In this document: positions 32,905 through 45,766 of the stretch, piece after piece
Layout of the letters: the number at the start of each line of letters is the position of its first letter
Position numbering within the stretch: the stretch's first letter is position 1
Assembly: GCF_000004195.4 (NCBI RefSeq)
Contig: NC_030683.2
Coordinates: 71,953,764 to 72,017,763, forward strand
Origin: Xenopus tropicalis
Lineage: Eukaryota > Chordata > Amphibia > Anura > Pipidae
Direction of reading: 5' to 3'
Length of the DNA: 64,000 nt
Notes under the pieces: generated by a model
What the model was told of the DNA's origin: nothing
Seen by the model: only the letters and a program-made list of their open reading frames with translations
Database searches by the model: none
Program-made: the position numbers and the translations under genes

Positions 32905-34562
32905 GTAGCTTGCATTGAAGTTAAGTACAAATAAACTATTTATTTATCTTTTATCATGCCAAGAATTTTTGGCCTGTGTGGATGTTTCAAGCAAGCACCA
33001 GTACCTATCATGTCCCCTGACTAAAGGGGAGAGGTCAGGAATTACTGATGACTCTTATCTTAACTCTTATCTTTCAATTAAAAAATAATTGATAATGTTT
33101 TAATAAAATGACTACCATATTAAATGTATAAATCATTTAGTCATTTGGTCAGCAGCGATTCTGGGGCAGTTGCACTGATAATGGTATGATAAAATTATGT
33201 CTGAATAAGTCTGATTCTTAAGGCACTTTATTGATGCAGGCTACTGTAGGAACCATGGCACTACCGCCACCTTTAAACAGCAACAATAAGCGTACAACTG
33301 GGAATAGAAGGAGGGCAGATCATGTACCTTTAATGAATGGTGTCAGTTCATCCAACCCATATTTGCCACACTACAACTGTGGTTGCAGCCATAAATGATC
33401 CCTTAAAGCTGCACTACATGTAGCTATCCTACTGCATCTTAGACACCAAAAGGCAAGAGGTCTTTCATGGCTATGGCTTGAAGTCACCCTTTAAATGGTA
33501 CACTGCCAAGAAGGGCATGATGGTGGATTAAGAGAAATGTTCAATATGCAATATTTAATCCAATGGTAAATCCAACCCGGTTATGACTGGATATTACCAA
33601 CTTAGACCATTCAGTGAGAAGAAACATATCTCAGAAAGGCTGAATGAAATGGAATACTCTTTACTGCAAGACAGATGTTAAGTCAGAAAGAATAGGAAAG
33701 CATATGTGATAAAAATCTCTTTCTAAATATAGCTCTATGTAGTCAGATATAACTAACCCCAGCTGTGAAACTTCATTCTCAGCAGTGCAGCTAATATATT
33801 TATAATCCTGAGTGATGAGCACAGACGGGCAAAAGGTTATCTTTATATCTCAGGTTCTCTTTCTTTTTAAACAGACTATTTTTTGTAACCCTGGTCAATT
33901 TCTTGTAAGAAAACAAGATGATTTTAGGTAATATCACTGTACAAAACATAGTAATATATTAGGCAGGTTTTTTAGATTTCCTTTGTATTGTTTTAGCTCC
34001 CGTTCTAAGGAATAAAAAGCATAGGTAGGCCGCAATGTTCTCTCTATTACTAATGATATGGGCTTTAGTTGTATCTTTTGCATTGTTTTACAGATATGGT
34101 TCCTGTACACAGAAAGGAAAGATAGGAACAGTACTCATATAATATCCCAGCAGATTTTCACTGCACAAGTTAGTCTGCAGCTTGAAATAAAATGCACAGT
34201 CCTGGAATATTATACGTGAGTGCTGTTTCTGTTTTTCCCTTTATGAATGCTGTGATGTCTAGCCAAGACATTCAGGGAACCAAGGCACCATGGCTTTTCT
34301 ATATTTCTATATACTCCTGTACTCAGAATACTGATCTCATGTCCTTATATGAGATGTTGTAGAAAGTGGCTTACTTTGTTTATTTGTTTTTTTATATCAT
34401 ATTTAATTTCTGTGCCAAACTTGTATTACTTTGCCTATTCAGCTAACCACAAAATCTTAGCAAGGTCATACCTTCAGCTTGATCATATAGTCCTATTTTA
34501 TAGCCCTGTTTCCAATAGGTGTATTTTATATCTGATAAGCCAAATGTTTTGGGCCAAATTAT
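32905..34562. other. Noncoding DNA, nothing recognised
   Basis: No repeat termini or coding similarity. Open frames are short and AT-rich. Confidence 0.4.
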
Positions 34563-34725
34563 ATGGGACATGTTTAAGACTGGAGATAAATGTTGCCCAT
34601 AGCAGCCAATCATCAATTAGATTTGAATATTTACCTACAAGTTTAAAATCAAAAACAAAGATCTAATTGGTTGGTAAGGGCAACATCACCAGCGATAATT
34701 ATCTCCAGTCTTAGTTAAAATGTCC
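34563..34725. mobile_element. Short inverted-repeat MITE (AAGACTGGAGATAA ends)
   Basis: GGACATGTTTAAGACTGGAG on the left faces CTCCAGTCTTAGTTAAAATG on the right. Inside, CATAGCAGCCAATCA-like and GATCTAATTGGTTGG blocks are also complementary. No ORF of its own; the frame at 34349-34666 runs through it by chance. Confidence 0.65.
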
Positions 34726-37312
34726 TTGCAATTATGTAATCGAAAGAACTGAGCCCTTGTCAAGTAAAGAGGCCATAACAATGCACTGGGAGCGAACATG
34801 CAGCCTCCAGGCCACCATATATACAACCCTGGTGCCACTTCTTCCTATATTAAATTAAATTAAAACTCACCTCCACATTAGTTATATTAACAGGTCTGCA
34901 ATTATATTAAAAAACCAAAATGAAAACAATATTTATTTGTCAATTTCTGTTTTCTGAATTTTGAGCCCTAACCACATCTATACTTTCTGTATAGGCAGCA
35001 CTGTCAGTTCTAAACTTGTGCATCATAGTGCGAAAGAACACCATGACACCTATGGCAGACTTAAAAATAAGGTTGCCTTGTGCAGCAATGCTGCTGTCAT
35101 TGTGATTCCCTTAGTAATGCTTTGCAATAACATTTTCAAATATCGTTAATAACATTAAAAAAGGGTATTTCATTTATTTGTTGGATAGTTTCTCTGAATG
35201 ATATTCTCTTTTATTGTGAAACCCCATTACATATATTTACCAAGGCTCCAATAAAGACAATAGTTCAATAGAGCTACTGTTTAGAAAAAAGTATATCAAG
35301 TCTAATTCATTATTTAAAATGTTTGCTATTGTTTGTCCTTTAACATTTACAGCAGTGTTGCTTATAAATTGTGGGGTCTGATTTAACGAAGAGAATAAAA
35401 GAGATAATAAATATTACCTGAGGAAAAATACCAGTGAATATTACAGTTATTCCTTGTGTAAATATATTTATGTAAATATATTTTAAAATAATTTGGACCC
35501 CAATTTTATTAAAGTTTGTGTAAAAGTGACATTGTACTTGTATTACCTGATGACCGTATCCCATTAATAATTTGAAACTTCATTAATGCTTGCCCAAAAA
35601 TACATTTTGCTGCTACTAAGACTAAAATGAAGAATACTTTCTAAATCATGGGACTGGTAATCAGAATGAAAGAATGGAAACAACACTGAGGTCAAATTAT
35701 CATTCATTAACTGAGTAGGCAGCTAAACTACAACAACCACATCAGTAAACAGTAGAGCTCTCACTGTATGAATAACCATGTTTTTAACCAGGTCACTCTT
35801 CCTTTATCTTGTGATGTTTATGAACCATTCAGGCACCCTTATACCTAATTCAAAAAGCAGATGAACAAGAACACTAATTTCATCAAAATTTTCTCTGTTC
35901 AAATGTCAAGTCTAGTTGGTGGGTGTAAGGAATACAGGATATGCCTGATTATTATTACTACTCTATTGCTGCTCTATAAGCAATAGTATAGTACCAATCC
36001 AATTCTTCTGTACTAATTTTAAAATGAAACTGACCTTTTTTTCCTCTTGCTAGGAAGTTCAGTAGCACTCTTCCTTACTAAACATATCATTAGCCAAAAG
36101 AAATGAAATAGGCGTATCTTTCCCTGTAGTAGTAGTAGTGTATGTGTTTTTTTTCTTTCTTTTTGACTGTTGTGCTAAGTTAGGGCAAGACCATCATGAA
36201 CGGCTTGTGTTCACAGCTCAGCTTTGTAGGCAAGGGGAACTGCTATTAGAAATACACAAGAGGAAGCCCTATCCCTCATAATAACTGTATCACTGTAACA
36301 TGTAAAAATGGATATTGAGTGAATTGGATAACACTGACACTATATAATAAATGTTAATAATAAACAATGGAAATCTTTATTATTTTTATTCATTATTTGT
36401 TGCCACTTTATTGTCCCTGCAAGAAAAAGTTTATTTAGAAAATACAAAGGATAAAAGAAAAGAGTGTAAACTCATTAGACAATGAAAAGCAATTGTCATT
36501 GAAATATATTCTAGCACATTTATTTTCTAAATGTTACAGTAAGGCCAGCTTTTGATTAGCTTTTAGAGATGATTTGCTTAAAACAAATAAAATTTCCTTG
36601 GGGCAGCTGGCTTTGGGCTTTAGTTGTAGCTTTGTCTTGGGGCAGCAGCAGACGTATTCACATGCCTACATTAGATTCTTAATTCTCTTTAACTACAGCT
36701 ATTTAACATAAACAAAATGGCAGACTTTTGTTTTACTTTTTTCTCAGGGTCGGATGATCAAGTGCTGCTTGTTAAAACATAGCAGGAATCTTGTGTGTCT
36801 CTTGGGATTCCCTCCCCTAAACCCTTCTGCTTCTGCAGCCACTGCCTCCAGCTTCTGTTTCACATCTGCTTTTACTTGATGCTTTGCTTACAGGTCAAAC
36901 AGCACCAAAATGTGCCCTTTCACCTAATCTCCCTCTCTCTTCAATAGGTCATGTAAACCTCTCTGCTTACCAACTTTCGCTCCTTCCAGTTCTTAGTTTC
37001 TCTGCTGAATTATTCCTGTTACTGTATGGGGAAATGTTTAAACAAATCCCAATGTTATAAATACCATGAGGAATATCAACAGCAAACCAGCAGTGTATTG
37101 GTGACTAAACTGTGCAAAGCACATCCTATGGATGTCTCCAAAGAGCCATTATGGCAGAAAGTGATTTGAGTTCTTATGCTACGAAGATTGTGGAACTGAC
37201 GTGGAACAGTCTCAACAGATCACTATTGTAGGGATCACACATGCAGTCTGGCTCAGTGAAGCCCGAACTAGGCATGCATATGTAGCATAAAGTATAACAG
37301 CCATGCGGCTTT
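34726..37312. other. Noncoding DNA, nothing recognised
   Basis: A 2.6-kb AT-rich stretch. No repeat ends, RNA genes or coding similarity. The short frame at 35340-35564 on the minus strand is not family-like. Confidence 0.4.
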
Positions 37313-37320
37313 CTTTAAAG

Positions 37321-37614
37321 CAGAGATCCCCAACCTTTTTACCTGTGAGCCACACTCAAATTTAAACACAGCAACAAAAATATAAAAAATATTCCTGGGG
37401 GTGCCAAATAAGGGCTGTGATTGGCTATTTGATAGCTCCTCTGTGGACAGCCTAAATGAGGTTCTGTTTGGCTGTACAACTGATTTATATGCAACCAAAA
37501 CTTGCCCCCAAGCCAGGAGTTAAAAAATAAGCACCTGCTTTGGGGACACTGAGAGCAACATCCAAAGGGTAAAGGAGCAACATGTTGCTCAAGAACTACT
37601 GGTTGGGATTACTG
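37321..37614. mobile_element. hAT-type MITE with perfect 8-bp target duplication
   Basis: The ends CAGAGATCCCCAACC and GGTTGGGATTACTG are inverted repeats. CTTTAAAG flanks it at 37313-37320 and 37615-37622. Internal blocks GGGGGTGCCAAATAAGGGC and CAACATGTTGCTC are shared with the decayed copy near 63460-63716. Confidence 0.85.
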
Positions 37615-37622
37615 CTTTAAAG

Positions 37623-38547
37623 TTTACCTTCTAGGAGAACTAAAGCTTAACTAAAGAAGTAGGCTAGGAATGTTGTATATTATATTTTGGGCTTTTATAC
37701 TGTCCCAAGGCAACCACAGGCCTTTAGCAGTGAAGATCTTTGCCTTTGTGCATGCTGATTTACCGCACATGCTCTGTGCTACTGTCAGTTACTGAGCTTA
37801 GGGAGCAATGCACAATATACTGTATATATAGAATATAAATGTCACAATATAAGGCTGATTAGTATTAAATACAGACAATTACTACACTAGCATCATGATA
37901 ATTTAACCTAATTTTTAGTTCTCCTTTATAAAAAAATGGATTATCTCTAGAACTGCCAGCTAGATTGCTGTCTTAGATAAAAAAGAAAAAGTGTAATTAA
38001 AGCCGGGCCTATTAATTTCAGCCCAAAGCCAGCTGAAACAAGGTGTGTCAGACTCCCGATTTAGGTTTCATGTGATAATTTTGGGGCTGCCCAAATGAAG
38101 GACCCCACAGGAAAATATTAAAGTAATAAATGAAGAATCTGAATTCCCTGGAGCTAACAAATTATATCATGAACCAAAGTTTGCTGTACCAAGTTGATAA
38201 AATATATCAGAAAGTAGTGGAACAGCTAGTGGTACCCCAACAATATAGGAAAATGGTATTAGACATGGCCCATAAACATGTGTAGGGAGGACACCTGTGA
38301 TGTGATAAAACCAAAGAATGTATTTTGCAGAGGTTTTTTTTGGCCAGGTGTACATACCGAGGGAGTGTTGTGAGTCTTGCCTGGAGTGTCAGTTAACCGC
38401 CCCTATGCCCCATTTTTGGAGTCCACTGGTACCTTTGCCTATCTTAGAGGTTCCTTTTGAAAGGAGACATCCAGGAGGCAGGAAGCCCAGAGTAAAGTAT
38501 ATAACTGGCCAGCTAAAGTCTGTACCTTTAACTCTGGGAATAATGTA
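37623..38547. other. Noncoding DNA, nothing recognised
   Basis: The open frame at 38318-38557 contains weak retroelement-like residues (CCESCLECQL), but too little to call. It could be a decayed retrovirus-like integrase zinc-knuckle fragment; I leave it unassigned. Confidence 0.3.
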
Positions 38548-39750
38548 CTGGTATTAAGTTTCAAGTTTTATTGTCATATACAAATAACAATGAAGAATCA
38601 TTACTGTAAAGAATTTTTTTTGACCCATGTTTCTCCCAACTTTACATAGACAAAAAAAACAAATATTAAATATAATAAAAGTGTGCAATAAAGGTACAAG
38701 TATTTACAATAAAAAAAATGCAATGAAATATTTGAAATTGTGCAGTGAGGATTTAAAGTGGCTTTGCTTAAAGTGACACTGCGAAGAGTCCAGTAGTTAT
38801 GGGGAGTGTGTGTTGGTGTGTGCAGAATGTCAGCAGTTCAGAAGCCTGAAGATGGCTTGTGGGTAGAAACTGTCTCTGTATCTGCTGGTGCAGGTCTGGA
38901 TTCTTCTGTACCGCCTGCCTGATGGTAGGAGCGTGAAAAAACTGTGGCTGGGATGGCTGGGGTCAGAGAGGATCCGCTGCATCTTCCTCCTACAGAGCTG
39001 TCTGTACAGGTCCTGCATGGCCGGCAGTTCAGTTCTGGTGATGCGCTGTGCTGATCTCAACACCCTCTGCAGAGCTTTGCGGTCCAAAGCATTACAGCTG
39101 CCATACCAGGTGGAGATACAGCCAGACAGAATACTCTCAATGGTGCATTGATAGAAGTTTGAGAGTATTCTGGAGTCCATCCCAAACCTCCTCAGGCGCC
39201 CCAGAAAGAAGAGTCGCTGTCTTGCCGCTTTTGTGATCACACCAACGTGGTGAGACCAACTCAGATCCTCACTGATATTGATGCCCAGGAATCTGAAGCA
39301 GCTGACTCTCTCCACCTCTGCTCCCTCAATGTGAATGGGGTTATGGCCTCCTCCCTGCAGTCTCTTGTAATCCACGATGAGCTCCTTAGTTTTGCCGACG
39401 TTGAGCAGCAGGTTGTTGTCACGACACCATGATGTCAGGGCTCTCACCTCTGCCCTGTAAGCCAACTCATCTCCATTAGAAATGCAGCCGATGATGGTGG
39501 TGTTGTCTGCAAATTTGATGATAATATTGGAGCTGTGTGTTGCTGTACAGTCGTGGGTGTACAGGGTGTACAGCATGGGGCTGAGCACACATCCCTGGGG
39601 GGCACCGGTGCTCAGTGTCAGTGTGGATGAGGTGATGTTGCCGATCCGAACCACCTGAGGTGTGTTTGTCAGGAAGTCCAGGATCCAGCTGCACAGGGAG
39701 GAACCGATGTTCAGGTCACGGAGTTTCATGACAAGTCGAATTGAATTGCT
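38548..39750 (-). mobile_element. Rex1/CR1-L2-group LINE, 5'-truncated
   Basis: The minus strand carries an ORF2 from just before RT motif B to its C-terminus, then a 3' UTR ending in ATGACAATAAAACTTGAAAC, a tail type common in fish and amphibian LINEs of this group. The endonuclease and first RT motifs are missing. The exact clade (Rex1 versus L2-like) is a judgement by resemblance. Confidence 0.75.
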
Positions 39751-39807
39751 TGCTAAGTGGCAGGGACAATATTGAGGAAGCAGGTGAGTTAAACTAAGAT
39801 TTCCCAA
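38830..39807 (-). pseudogene. LINE reverse transcriptase, long open fragment with FADN in place of FADD
   Basis: About 300 codons of LINE homology are open: WILDFLTNTPQVVRIGN, GAPQGCVLSPMLY (motif B), FADNTTIIG (motif C), LNVGKTKELIVDY, FRFLGI, GRLRRFGM, CTIESILSGCISTWYG, LDRKALQRV and the C-terminal SFFTLLPSGRRYR. The catalytic pair is AD-N rather than AD-D, which should kill polymerase activity. The first 20 or so residues before LRDLNIG are flanking sequence. The frame is unusually long for a dead copy, suggesting a fairly recent insertion. Confidence 0.8.
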
Positions 39808-39904
39808 GGAACCTTCTTAAACATTGGAAAGAGAGAGAATCTTTTTCTACAGATAATCAAAATGAAGATACCTGAAGTGAAAATAGCACTTTCACCCTTT
39901 AACC

Positions 39905-40066
39905 CTTTAAGGGGATTATATAATAAAAGACACTAAATTTGCGCAGAAAGGAGTAACCCATAGCAACCAATCAGCAGGTAGAATTTACTGGTGACCTGCT
40001 ATGGTTACCAGTTGCTATGGGTTACTGCTCCTGGGAAAACTTAGAGCTCTTTATTATATAAGGGGT
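39905..40066. mobile_element. Short inverted-repeat MITE (TTATATAATAAA ends)
   Basis: TTATATAATAAA near 39916 faces TTTATTATATAA near 40051. Inside, ACCCATAGCAACCAATCAGC and a complementary GGTTACCAGTTGCTATGGGT form a second stem. It resembles the MITE at 34563-34725 in its interior. Confidence 0.6.
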
Positions 40067-40421
40067 AGGCAGCATGTGTTTTAATAAAGAGAAGACCAAA
40101 TGTATAACTCTGGTGACTCTGGTGACTATGTTCAAAGGTAAAGCCCTACAGGATAACTATATTATAAATATAGTAATACAGTAATTATCTCTTTAAAAGC
40201 AATATGGGTAAAAGTTAACTTCTCAGCTGTCAATACTCATTTGTGAAATGAAGACTTGTCTATGGAGTAAACCTCATATGAAAGCTATCAATTCATTGTT
40301 AGGCTTGTGGGCTGCCACAGACATTCTCAAATAGCTGTTCCAACTAGCTGACATAGCAAGTTGATTTGGAGGAACTGTTGTCCCTACATATTAAGAACAC
40401 AATTATGTGTTTTAAAACATA
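40067..40421. other. Noncoding spacer
   Basis: No feature recognised. Confidence 0.4.
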
Positions 40422-40737
40422 AAAGGGTTGATTCACTAAAGTGTGTTAATTTTTATTGCATGCTTTTTTGCGTTAAAATAGACGCGACAATTAGCGCGTG
40501 ATTCACAACAGTATTACCACGTGCGTTAAGTCGCACATCGCATGTGTTCATGAAATGAATACTAACGCATGATTCACAACCACTTAGAGACGCTACTATA
40601 GAGGCGAATATTCGCACAAATACATTACAAGTTATTTTGGCGACTATTCGGTCGCCACATGAAGTCGTTGGAATCTCGTGATAGGTGCGACTTACGGCTA
40701 TTTTGTCTCAGAGCCTGCAGTGACACATAGAGCCAAC

Positions 40738-41758
40738 ATGCCTGGGGTATCAGATCTCCAACCGGAGGAGAGGCGCTACATCTGTCGCTACCTCTTGCGT
40801 GAATCCTATGACAGGCAGCCGCTGGGGGTCGTAGGGGTCCATGAAAGGAAGAGGGCAATCCTCCGCAGGCTGATGCGGAGGTTGGAACATCGGTTTGCCC
40901 TCCAAATGGACCTCAGACTCCAGCGGATATGGTCGGATATTAAGCGCAGGAGTCCAGATTTAATCGCTGAAATAGCGGAAGGTAATTATTGTACTTTATT
41001 AGGGTTTTAAAGAATACGTTAATTAAATATATATATATATATATATATATTATTATTAGATATGGTACCCTCAGCAGGACATTGGGGCAGAAAAACAGAA
41101 TTTAACAAAGCTTGCTAGTTGCTTGGATTTCGATCTTATCATTACTATCCTTACTTAGTATGGCAGCTTTCTTAGCCTTCCCAAACTTGCCTGACAGTTA
41201 AAAATAAAACTTAGCAGTAGTATGCATAGTATGAGTAATTTGGGGAAGGACCACAAATGTTTTAGGGGGCCCTGGCTAACAATGTCTGTGTGTCCTTTGT
41301 ATTGATGTGAGGGTTCACAGGGGGAGGGGCCATTGGGGGGCGTGGGAGGCCCAAAAAATGTTGTTGTGAGGGGCCCCGTTATTTATGATGGTGGCCCTCT
41401 GTGTATGAAAAAATATATATATTAAATAACATCTTGCAGAACTTCAGCTGTATGTAGCGCCTCATCAACCCCAGGCCCCCCAGGCTCCAGAGGCCCCCGA
41501 GGCTCCAGAGGCCCCCCCGGCTACACCACCGCCCCGGACACTCCCCAGGCCCTGTACTCTCCCCAGGCCGAAGACTGGGCACCAGGTCCTCCTGCAGACG
41601 AGGGACCCTCAGGACAGACCGAAGATGTGGGGACCCAAACAACACCTGGGTGGACTGACCCCACACTTCGGTCAATGCAGGAGGATCTGGACACTATCAA
41701 GGCCGAGTTGGCCCAGCTGCAGCGGGACATGGCCGAAATCAAGGCCAGCAAGGCCTAA
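40738..41758 (+). pseudogene. Two-exon Myb/SANT-like accessory gene of a Harbinger element, one frameshift
   Basis: Exon 1 (40738-40981) starts at ATG in GCCAACATGC and encodes about 81 residues: LQPEERRYICRYLL, a basic helix RAILRRLMRRLEHRF, and LQRIWSDIKRRSPDLIAEI, which resembles the third helix of Myb/SANT-like domains in Harbinger-associated DNA-binding proteins. It ends at a donor GTAATT (40982). An acceptor TTGCAG (to 41439) precedes exon 2, which reads a proline/alanine/glutamate-rich linker. After a run of seven C near 41512-41518 the sensible frame shifts by one base and continues to a coiled-coil-like end (MQEDLDTIKAELAQLQRDM) and TAA at 41756-41758, with AATAAA at 41805. The splice model and the frameshift are inference. 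Such proteins are thought to carry the transposase to DNA ends. Confidence 0.6.
41220..41402. repeat. Dispersed-repeat fragment in the intron of the Harbinger gene
   Basis: GC-rich text with GGGGGCCCTGGC, GGGGAGGGGCCATTGG and GGGGCCCCGTTATTTATG resembles a low-grade copy of a common Xenopus repeat. No termini are clear. It may account for the length of the inferred intron. Confidence 0.35.
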
Positions 41759-42437
41759 GTTTTATTTTTTATATTTTTACCATTTTAAAAAGTTTTATAG
41801 TTAGAATAAAAGTTGTTATTTTTGTACTTTTGAACTGAGTAATGTCTAATTATTTTGCCTTCATTGATATGGTATTCTATACTTTCATGTAGTTTCTCCT
41901 CCACTATTACATTTATCAGTAACAGCATTAATATGCTATATGGGTTAAATGTTTGCAAATATTCTGGCAAAATTTTGTCTTTAGGCCATTTTGCTCAATA
42001 GTAAAGCTTGCGTTAATTAGTACGTAGCATATTTTCTGGCGAGTGTAATAACTGCCAATCAAATTGCAATATTATATTTGTCCCCCTTTAATAAACTGGC
42101 CATAACCTGTGTCTAAAATGTGCCACTAAATTGAGGACATAAGTTACACAAATAATAATAGGCGTGCCATACATACATTACATACAAGTAAATTAAGTAG
42201 GAATCAAAGGCTATTTGTTGCAAAGGCTTGCTATTTATATGCAGCTACTATTTATTTGCTACCATTTATATGCTACTATTTATATGCACTATTTATATGC
42301 GACTATTTATACGCGGCGACTTTTTATATGCGGCGACTATACGCGGGCGTTGATTAGCGCATGTACCGTCAAATACCGCACAAAAATAGTCTTCGCCACT
42401 AAAATATCGCATGCAGTATCGTGTGAATCAGCCCTAA

Positions 42438-45400
42438 GATGTATATTTCTGCTTCATACTTGGCTGTGTTTCTGAATACTGCCTTGGTGTTCTTCATCTT
42501 ATTCCTATCTGTTAAAATCTGTGTATGGATCTTCTGGCAAGTAACGGTACTAGGTTATCCTTTATGTTTTCCTTCTCATCCTAAGGGGAAAGATGTGCAA
42601 AACTATAAGTTTAGAATTAAGGGCGTAATATTTACTACAGACAGTGATGGATCATAACATTTTTTGTTAATGTTGTTAATCCAATTTGTAGCTGTATATT
42701 TAAAATGTTATCTTGTAAGATTTTTTCATCAGATTGTGAACAGTTATGAAAGGGAGAAATAGAGTAATGGGTCTGCTGTTTTGGCAATGGTTAGGTGTGA
42801 GACAGAAGTTGACTTAGAGAGAGATAGGCCCAGACTTTGAGGAACAGATTTCACTGCCAAAAAGGTAACTGGTAGCTAGTTAGGTCTTATACCTGTTGCA
42901 AAGATGTTTCTGCTTTAGAGTACAGTGTTTGTTTATTGGATTGTTACAGTATCATTTGAAAAGCCAAGAAGGTACTTAGCGTGATCATTTAAATTCATAG
43001 CAAAGTTGTGGCTACAGATTCTTTGGCTTTGCACACATCATGTTTTCTGGCACATTATTTCAAACCATATGAGATCTGTTCCACTGACACAGTTATTTAT
43101 TCTTACCACAGATATATAAAATAGTGTGCGCCTCAACTTATAACACTCTCTGGTGATGAAAAGTGGAGCTTAGTGCACATTCTTTTAACACCTTTTTAGT
43201 TGTTACAGTGGTTTCCTATTATAGCATGTTGGTATGTCTTTCTTTACATTAAATTTGCACCTTTCTATTTCACCTTTTTATTTATTTTATAATATTAACT
43301 GCTATTAAACTGTTGTTAAACCATTTACTGGTCATTTGTCCAGGCATTTTATAACAGGCAAGCATCTTATTGGTTACTATTGGTTACTGCACCTGAGCAA
43401 ACTTAGTCATTTTTTTATTACATATGGGGTTATGTATGTTACAGATGAACCCATTCAAAGCAGCCTTTCAATAAGTCTTCGTTTTGTATTTTTTTATTAT
43501 TATCCATGCTATCCTACCTGCTTTTTACATTGCAGCTGAAAATACTGTGCTAGTTGTCATGGTCACTAACCCCAACAACCAAAAAAAAGATCTCATGGGA
43601 GCTTTCCCATGAGCAACAGAAGAGCAGCTAAATTTCAATCCTGACATCTGCATAACAAAAAAATCTAAATATAATGTAAAATATATATCTAAAAAATTAG
43701 GAAAGAAGACCAGCTGCAAATTGTCTGCATAATGTGAACTATGCATTTAACTGTAGCAGACCTTAATTGTGTTCAATTTTATGCATTTGTACAAGAAAAA
43801 TTGTTTATTTTACCCTTTACTTTATCCATAGACCTTGGGCTTTATTCAAAAGACTTACATTTCTTTTGCAAATTGTTTTGTATGTCTTAGTCTTTTTGTA
43901 GAACTCCGTTTCCTACTCAAATTTATTTGGAGCAATTGCTCATAAGAGCAATGTGATTGCTGAGTGCCTGTGCAAGAAGCCTCATCCAGATTTCTATACA
44001 AGGATTTGCTGCATGTGAACTTGCGTTAAAAATGGTGGCCTCCGACCAGCTGTTCCCATACTGTGGGACCACTCCCCCTTTGATGGGCCTAAAGCAGTGG
44101 CAAGGCAATTTAGCATAAGGCTAGTTTGATTCCGATTTGAGGAAAAGGCTATTTGTTCTATTAGATACTGTTAGAAGCCAAGTGTGAAGATTAATTAATG
44201 TGAGGGTGAATATGTATTTGCTTTTCTAGATATTCTTTTATATATTGCTGTAAGGCTGACCAATCAACTTTTCATATATATGTGACCCTGTAACAAGCAG
44301 TAAGGAAGTGAGCCCCAAATTCCAAAAACCACAGCCTAAGAATAACTTGTAGGATAACGTTTCATACCTTCCTTAGATTATACAATCCTTGCAATATTCT
44401 TGTCTCATTCTGCTCTTTACTAATAAAGTGCAATATTGTCTGCTAATGTTATACCCTTTCATTAGGAAACGAACAGCATGTCTCCTCCAGCTGCGCCTAA
44501 ACCAATCATTGATTCTTTTATCTGCATTCACATATCATTCCAGCACATTAAAGAGTATACATTACACACTGCACGTTGGAAAGCATCAAAGCTTGGCAGG
44601 CGCTCAATGAATTCACACTGTGAAATTGCCAGATCAGAATTCTCATTGAAAAGAAAAATTGAAACTCCTCTTTTGTTAGCTATGTTCCTGCTAAATGAAC
44701 AGCAAAATCCATGAAAATGTTTTTCTCATATGGGGGAATCTTATAAAAGGCAATGATAATGGTTTCTTATTTGCATGAACAATTTTTATTTTGTACGAGA
44801 TTACTTCTGCTTTTCCAAACCTGCAAAAATATTTTGACACCCAATAACCAATGGAAAAAAGACTGCACATGTTTTAGCTTGCACCAGTGCCCAATGTATT
44901 TAATAAAACTTCTTGCTGGAAAAGAGATCCTCTGCACTACCCATTATCAATTTGTTTATTACTTTAATACCTTTTTATGCATTAAGCTACTAAAAATGTC
45001 CTCCCCTCCAAAACAGGGATTGTTTGCCCATATATTTAATATTGCCTACTATGTTGAACTCATAACCTCTCTGGCCAGCCCTACACTCATTTTAATCTGA
45101 TCCAATAAGAATTCTACTCCTCAATATACATTTTACACAAGGCCTAGGTTTTACCTGCAACTTGATTGCTTTTTAAGGTTAAATATCATATACAGTTTCC
45201 CTTTTATTGGCTCCACTGGAATCACCTGACTGTAGCTGGGAATGATGGGAGCTTCAACACAGAGCTGGCAACTACACCTGTATAAACTAGACCAAAAAAA
45301 GTTGTGTTCCCCACTAAATTTGAGATGGTGGTGCACGTGGCTATGACCACAAAATGTATATAGACAAAGGAAATAAGATCTCTGCACTCCCCCATCATCA

Positions 45401-45766
45401 ATATGCTATATTACATTTCTCCAGTAGATTTCTTTGTTCACCCCCGAACAGTGCAAAAACTAAAACATGTGGAGGTGTGTTATCTTTTGTGGGGAACAAA
45501 AGGTGCATTATCAGCAGGCACCAGTGTTTGCTGCAGTGTTTTAGTAAGTTCAGGACTTTCCATTGGCCAGCAAACAAATCTAACTGAATCATTCCTTCTA
45601 GGTCATAAGTTCTTACACATGCAAGTCGGACAGAAAGTGTCTTCCAGAAGAATTACTTTGCTAGGGGAGTAAGTATTTTTCTATTGTTCATCTGTTAAGG
45701 CAAACAATCTGTGTAAAATTTAATGAAAGAATCCCAACAGTATATACAATGTAAGCACAGCAAGAG
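42438..45766. other. Noncoding DNA, nothing firmly recognised
   Basis: 3.3 kb without repeat termini. A small perfect hairpin CTCATGGGA/TCCCATGAG lies near 43592-43613. An ORF at 44478-44714 has no recognisable domain and an upstream TTTCATTAG that could be a splice acceptor; I do not call it an exon. Confidence 0.35.

Larger units (their letters stand above)
40425..42434 (+). mobile_element. Harbinger-type element, 2 kb, with accessory gene but no transposase
   Basis: The ends GGGTTGATTCACTAAAGTG and TGTGAATCAGCCC are inverted repeats, and both subterminal regions contain GCATGC and GCG-rich blocks. The right flank is TAA and the left AAA, compatible with a mutated 3-bp duplication. Inside is a two-part gene for a Myb-like protein (40738-41758). 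No DDE nuclease (HARBI1-like) ORF is present. Near the right end is a run of ACTATTTATATGC-type tandem repeats (about 42232-42330). Confidence 0.7.

Noticed and set aside
34349..34666. 105-codon hydrophobic ORF
   Set aside because: It runs into an inverted-repeat MITE and has no family features or plausible start context.
38318..38557. Possible retroviral integrase zinc-finger remnant (CCESCLECQ)
   Set aside because: Too short and without the HH partner or flanking integrase core in any frame.
44478..44714. Possible host exon with a TTTCATTAG acceptor upstream
   Set aside because: No domain, no donor or partner exon that I can support.
45398..45672. Overlapping ORFs on both strands
   Set aside because: No recognisable domain and no support from codon pattern or neighbours.
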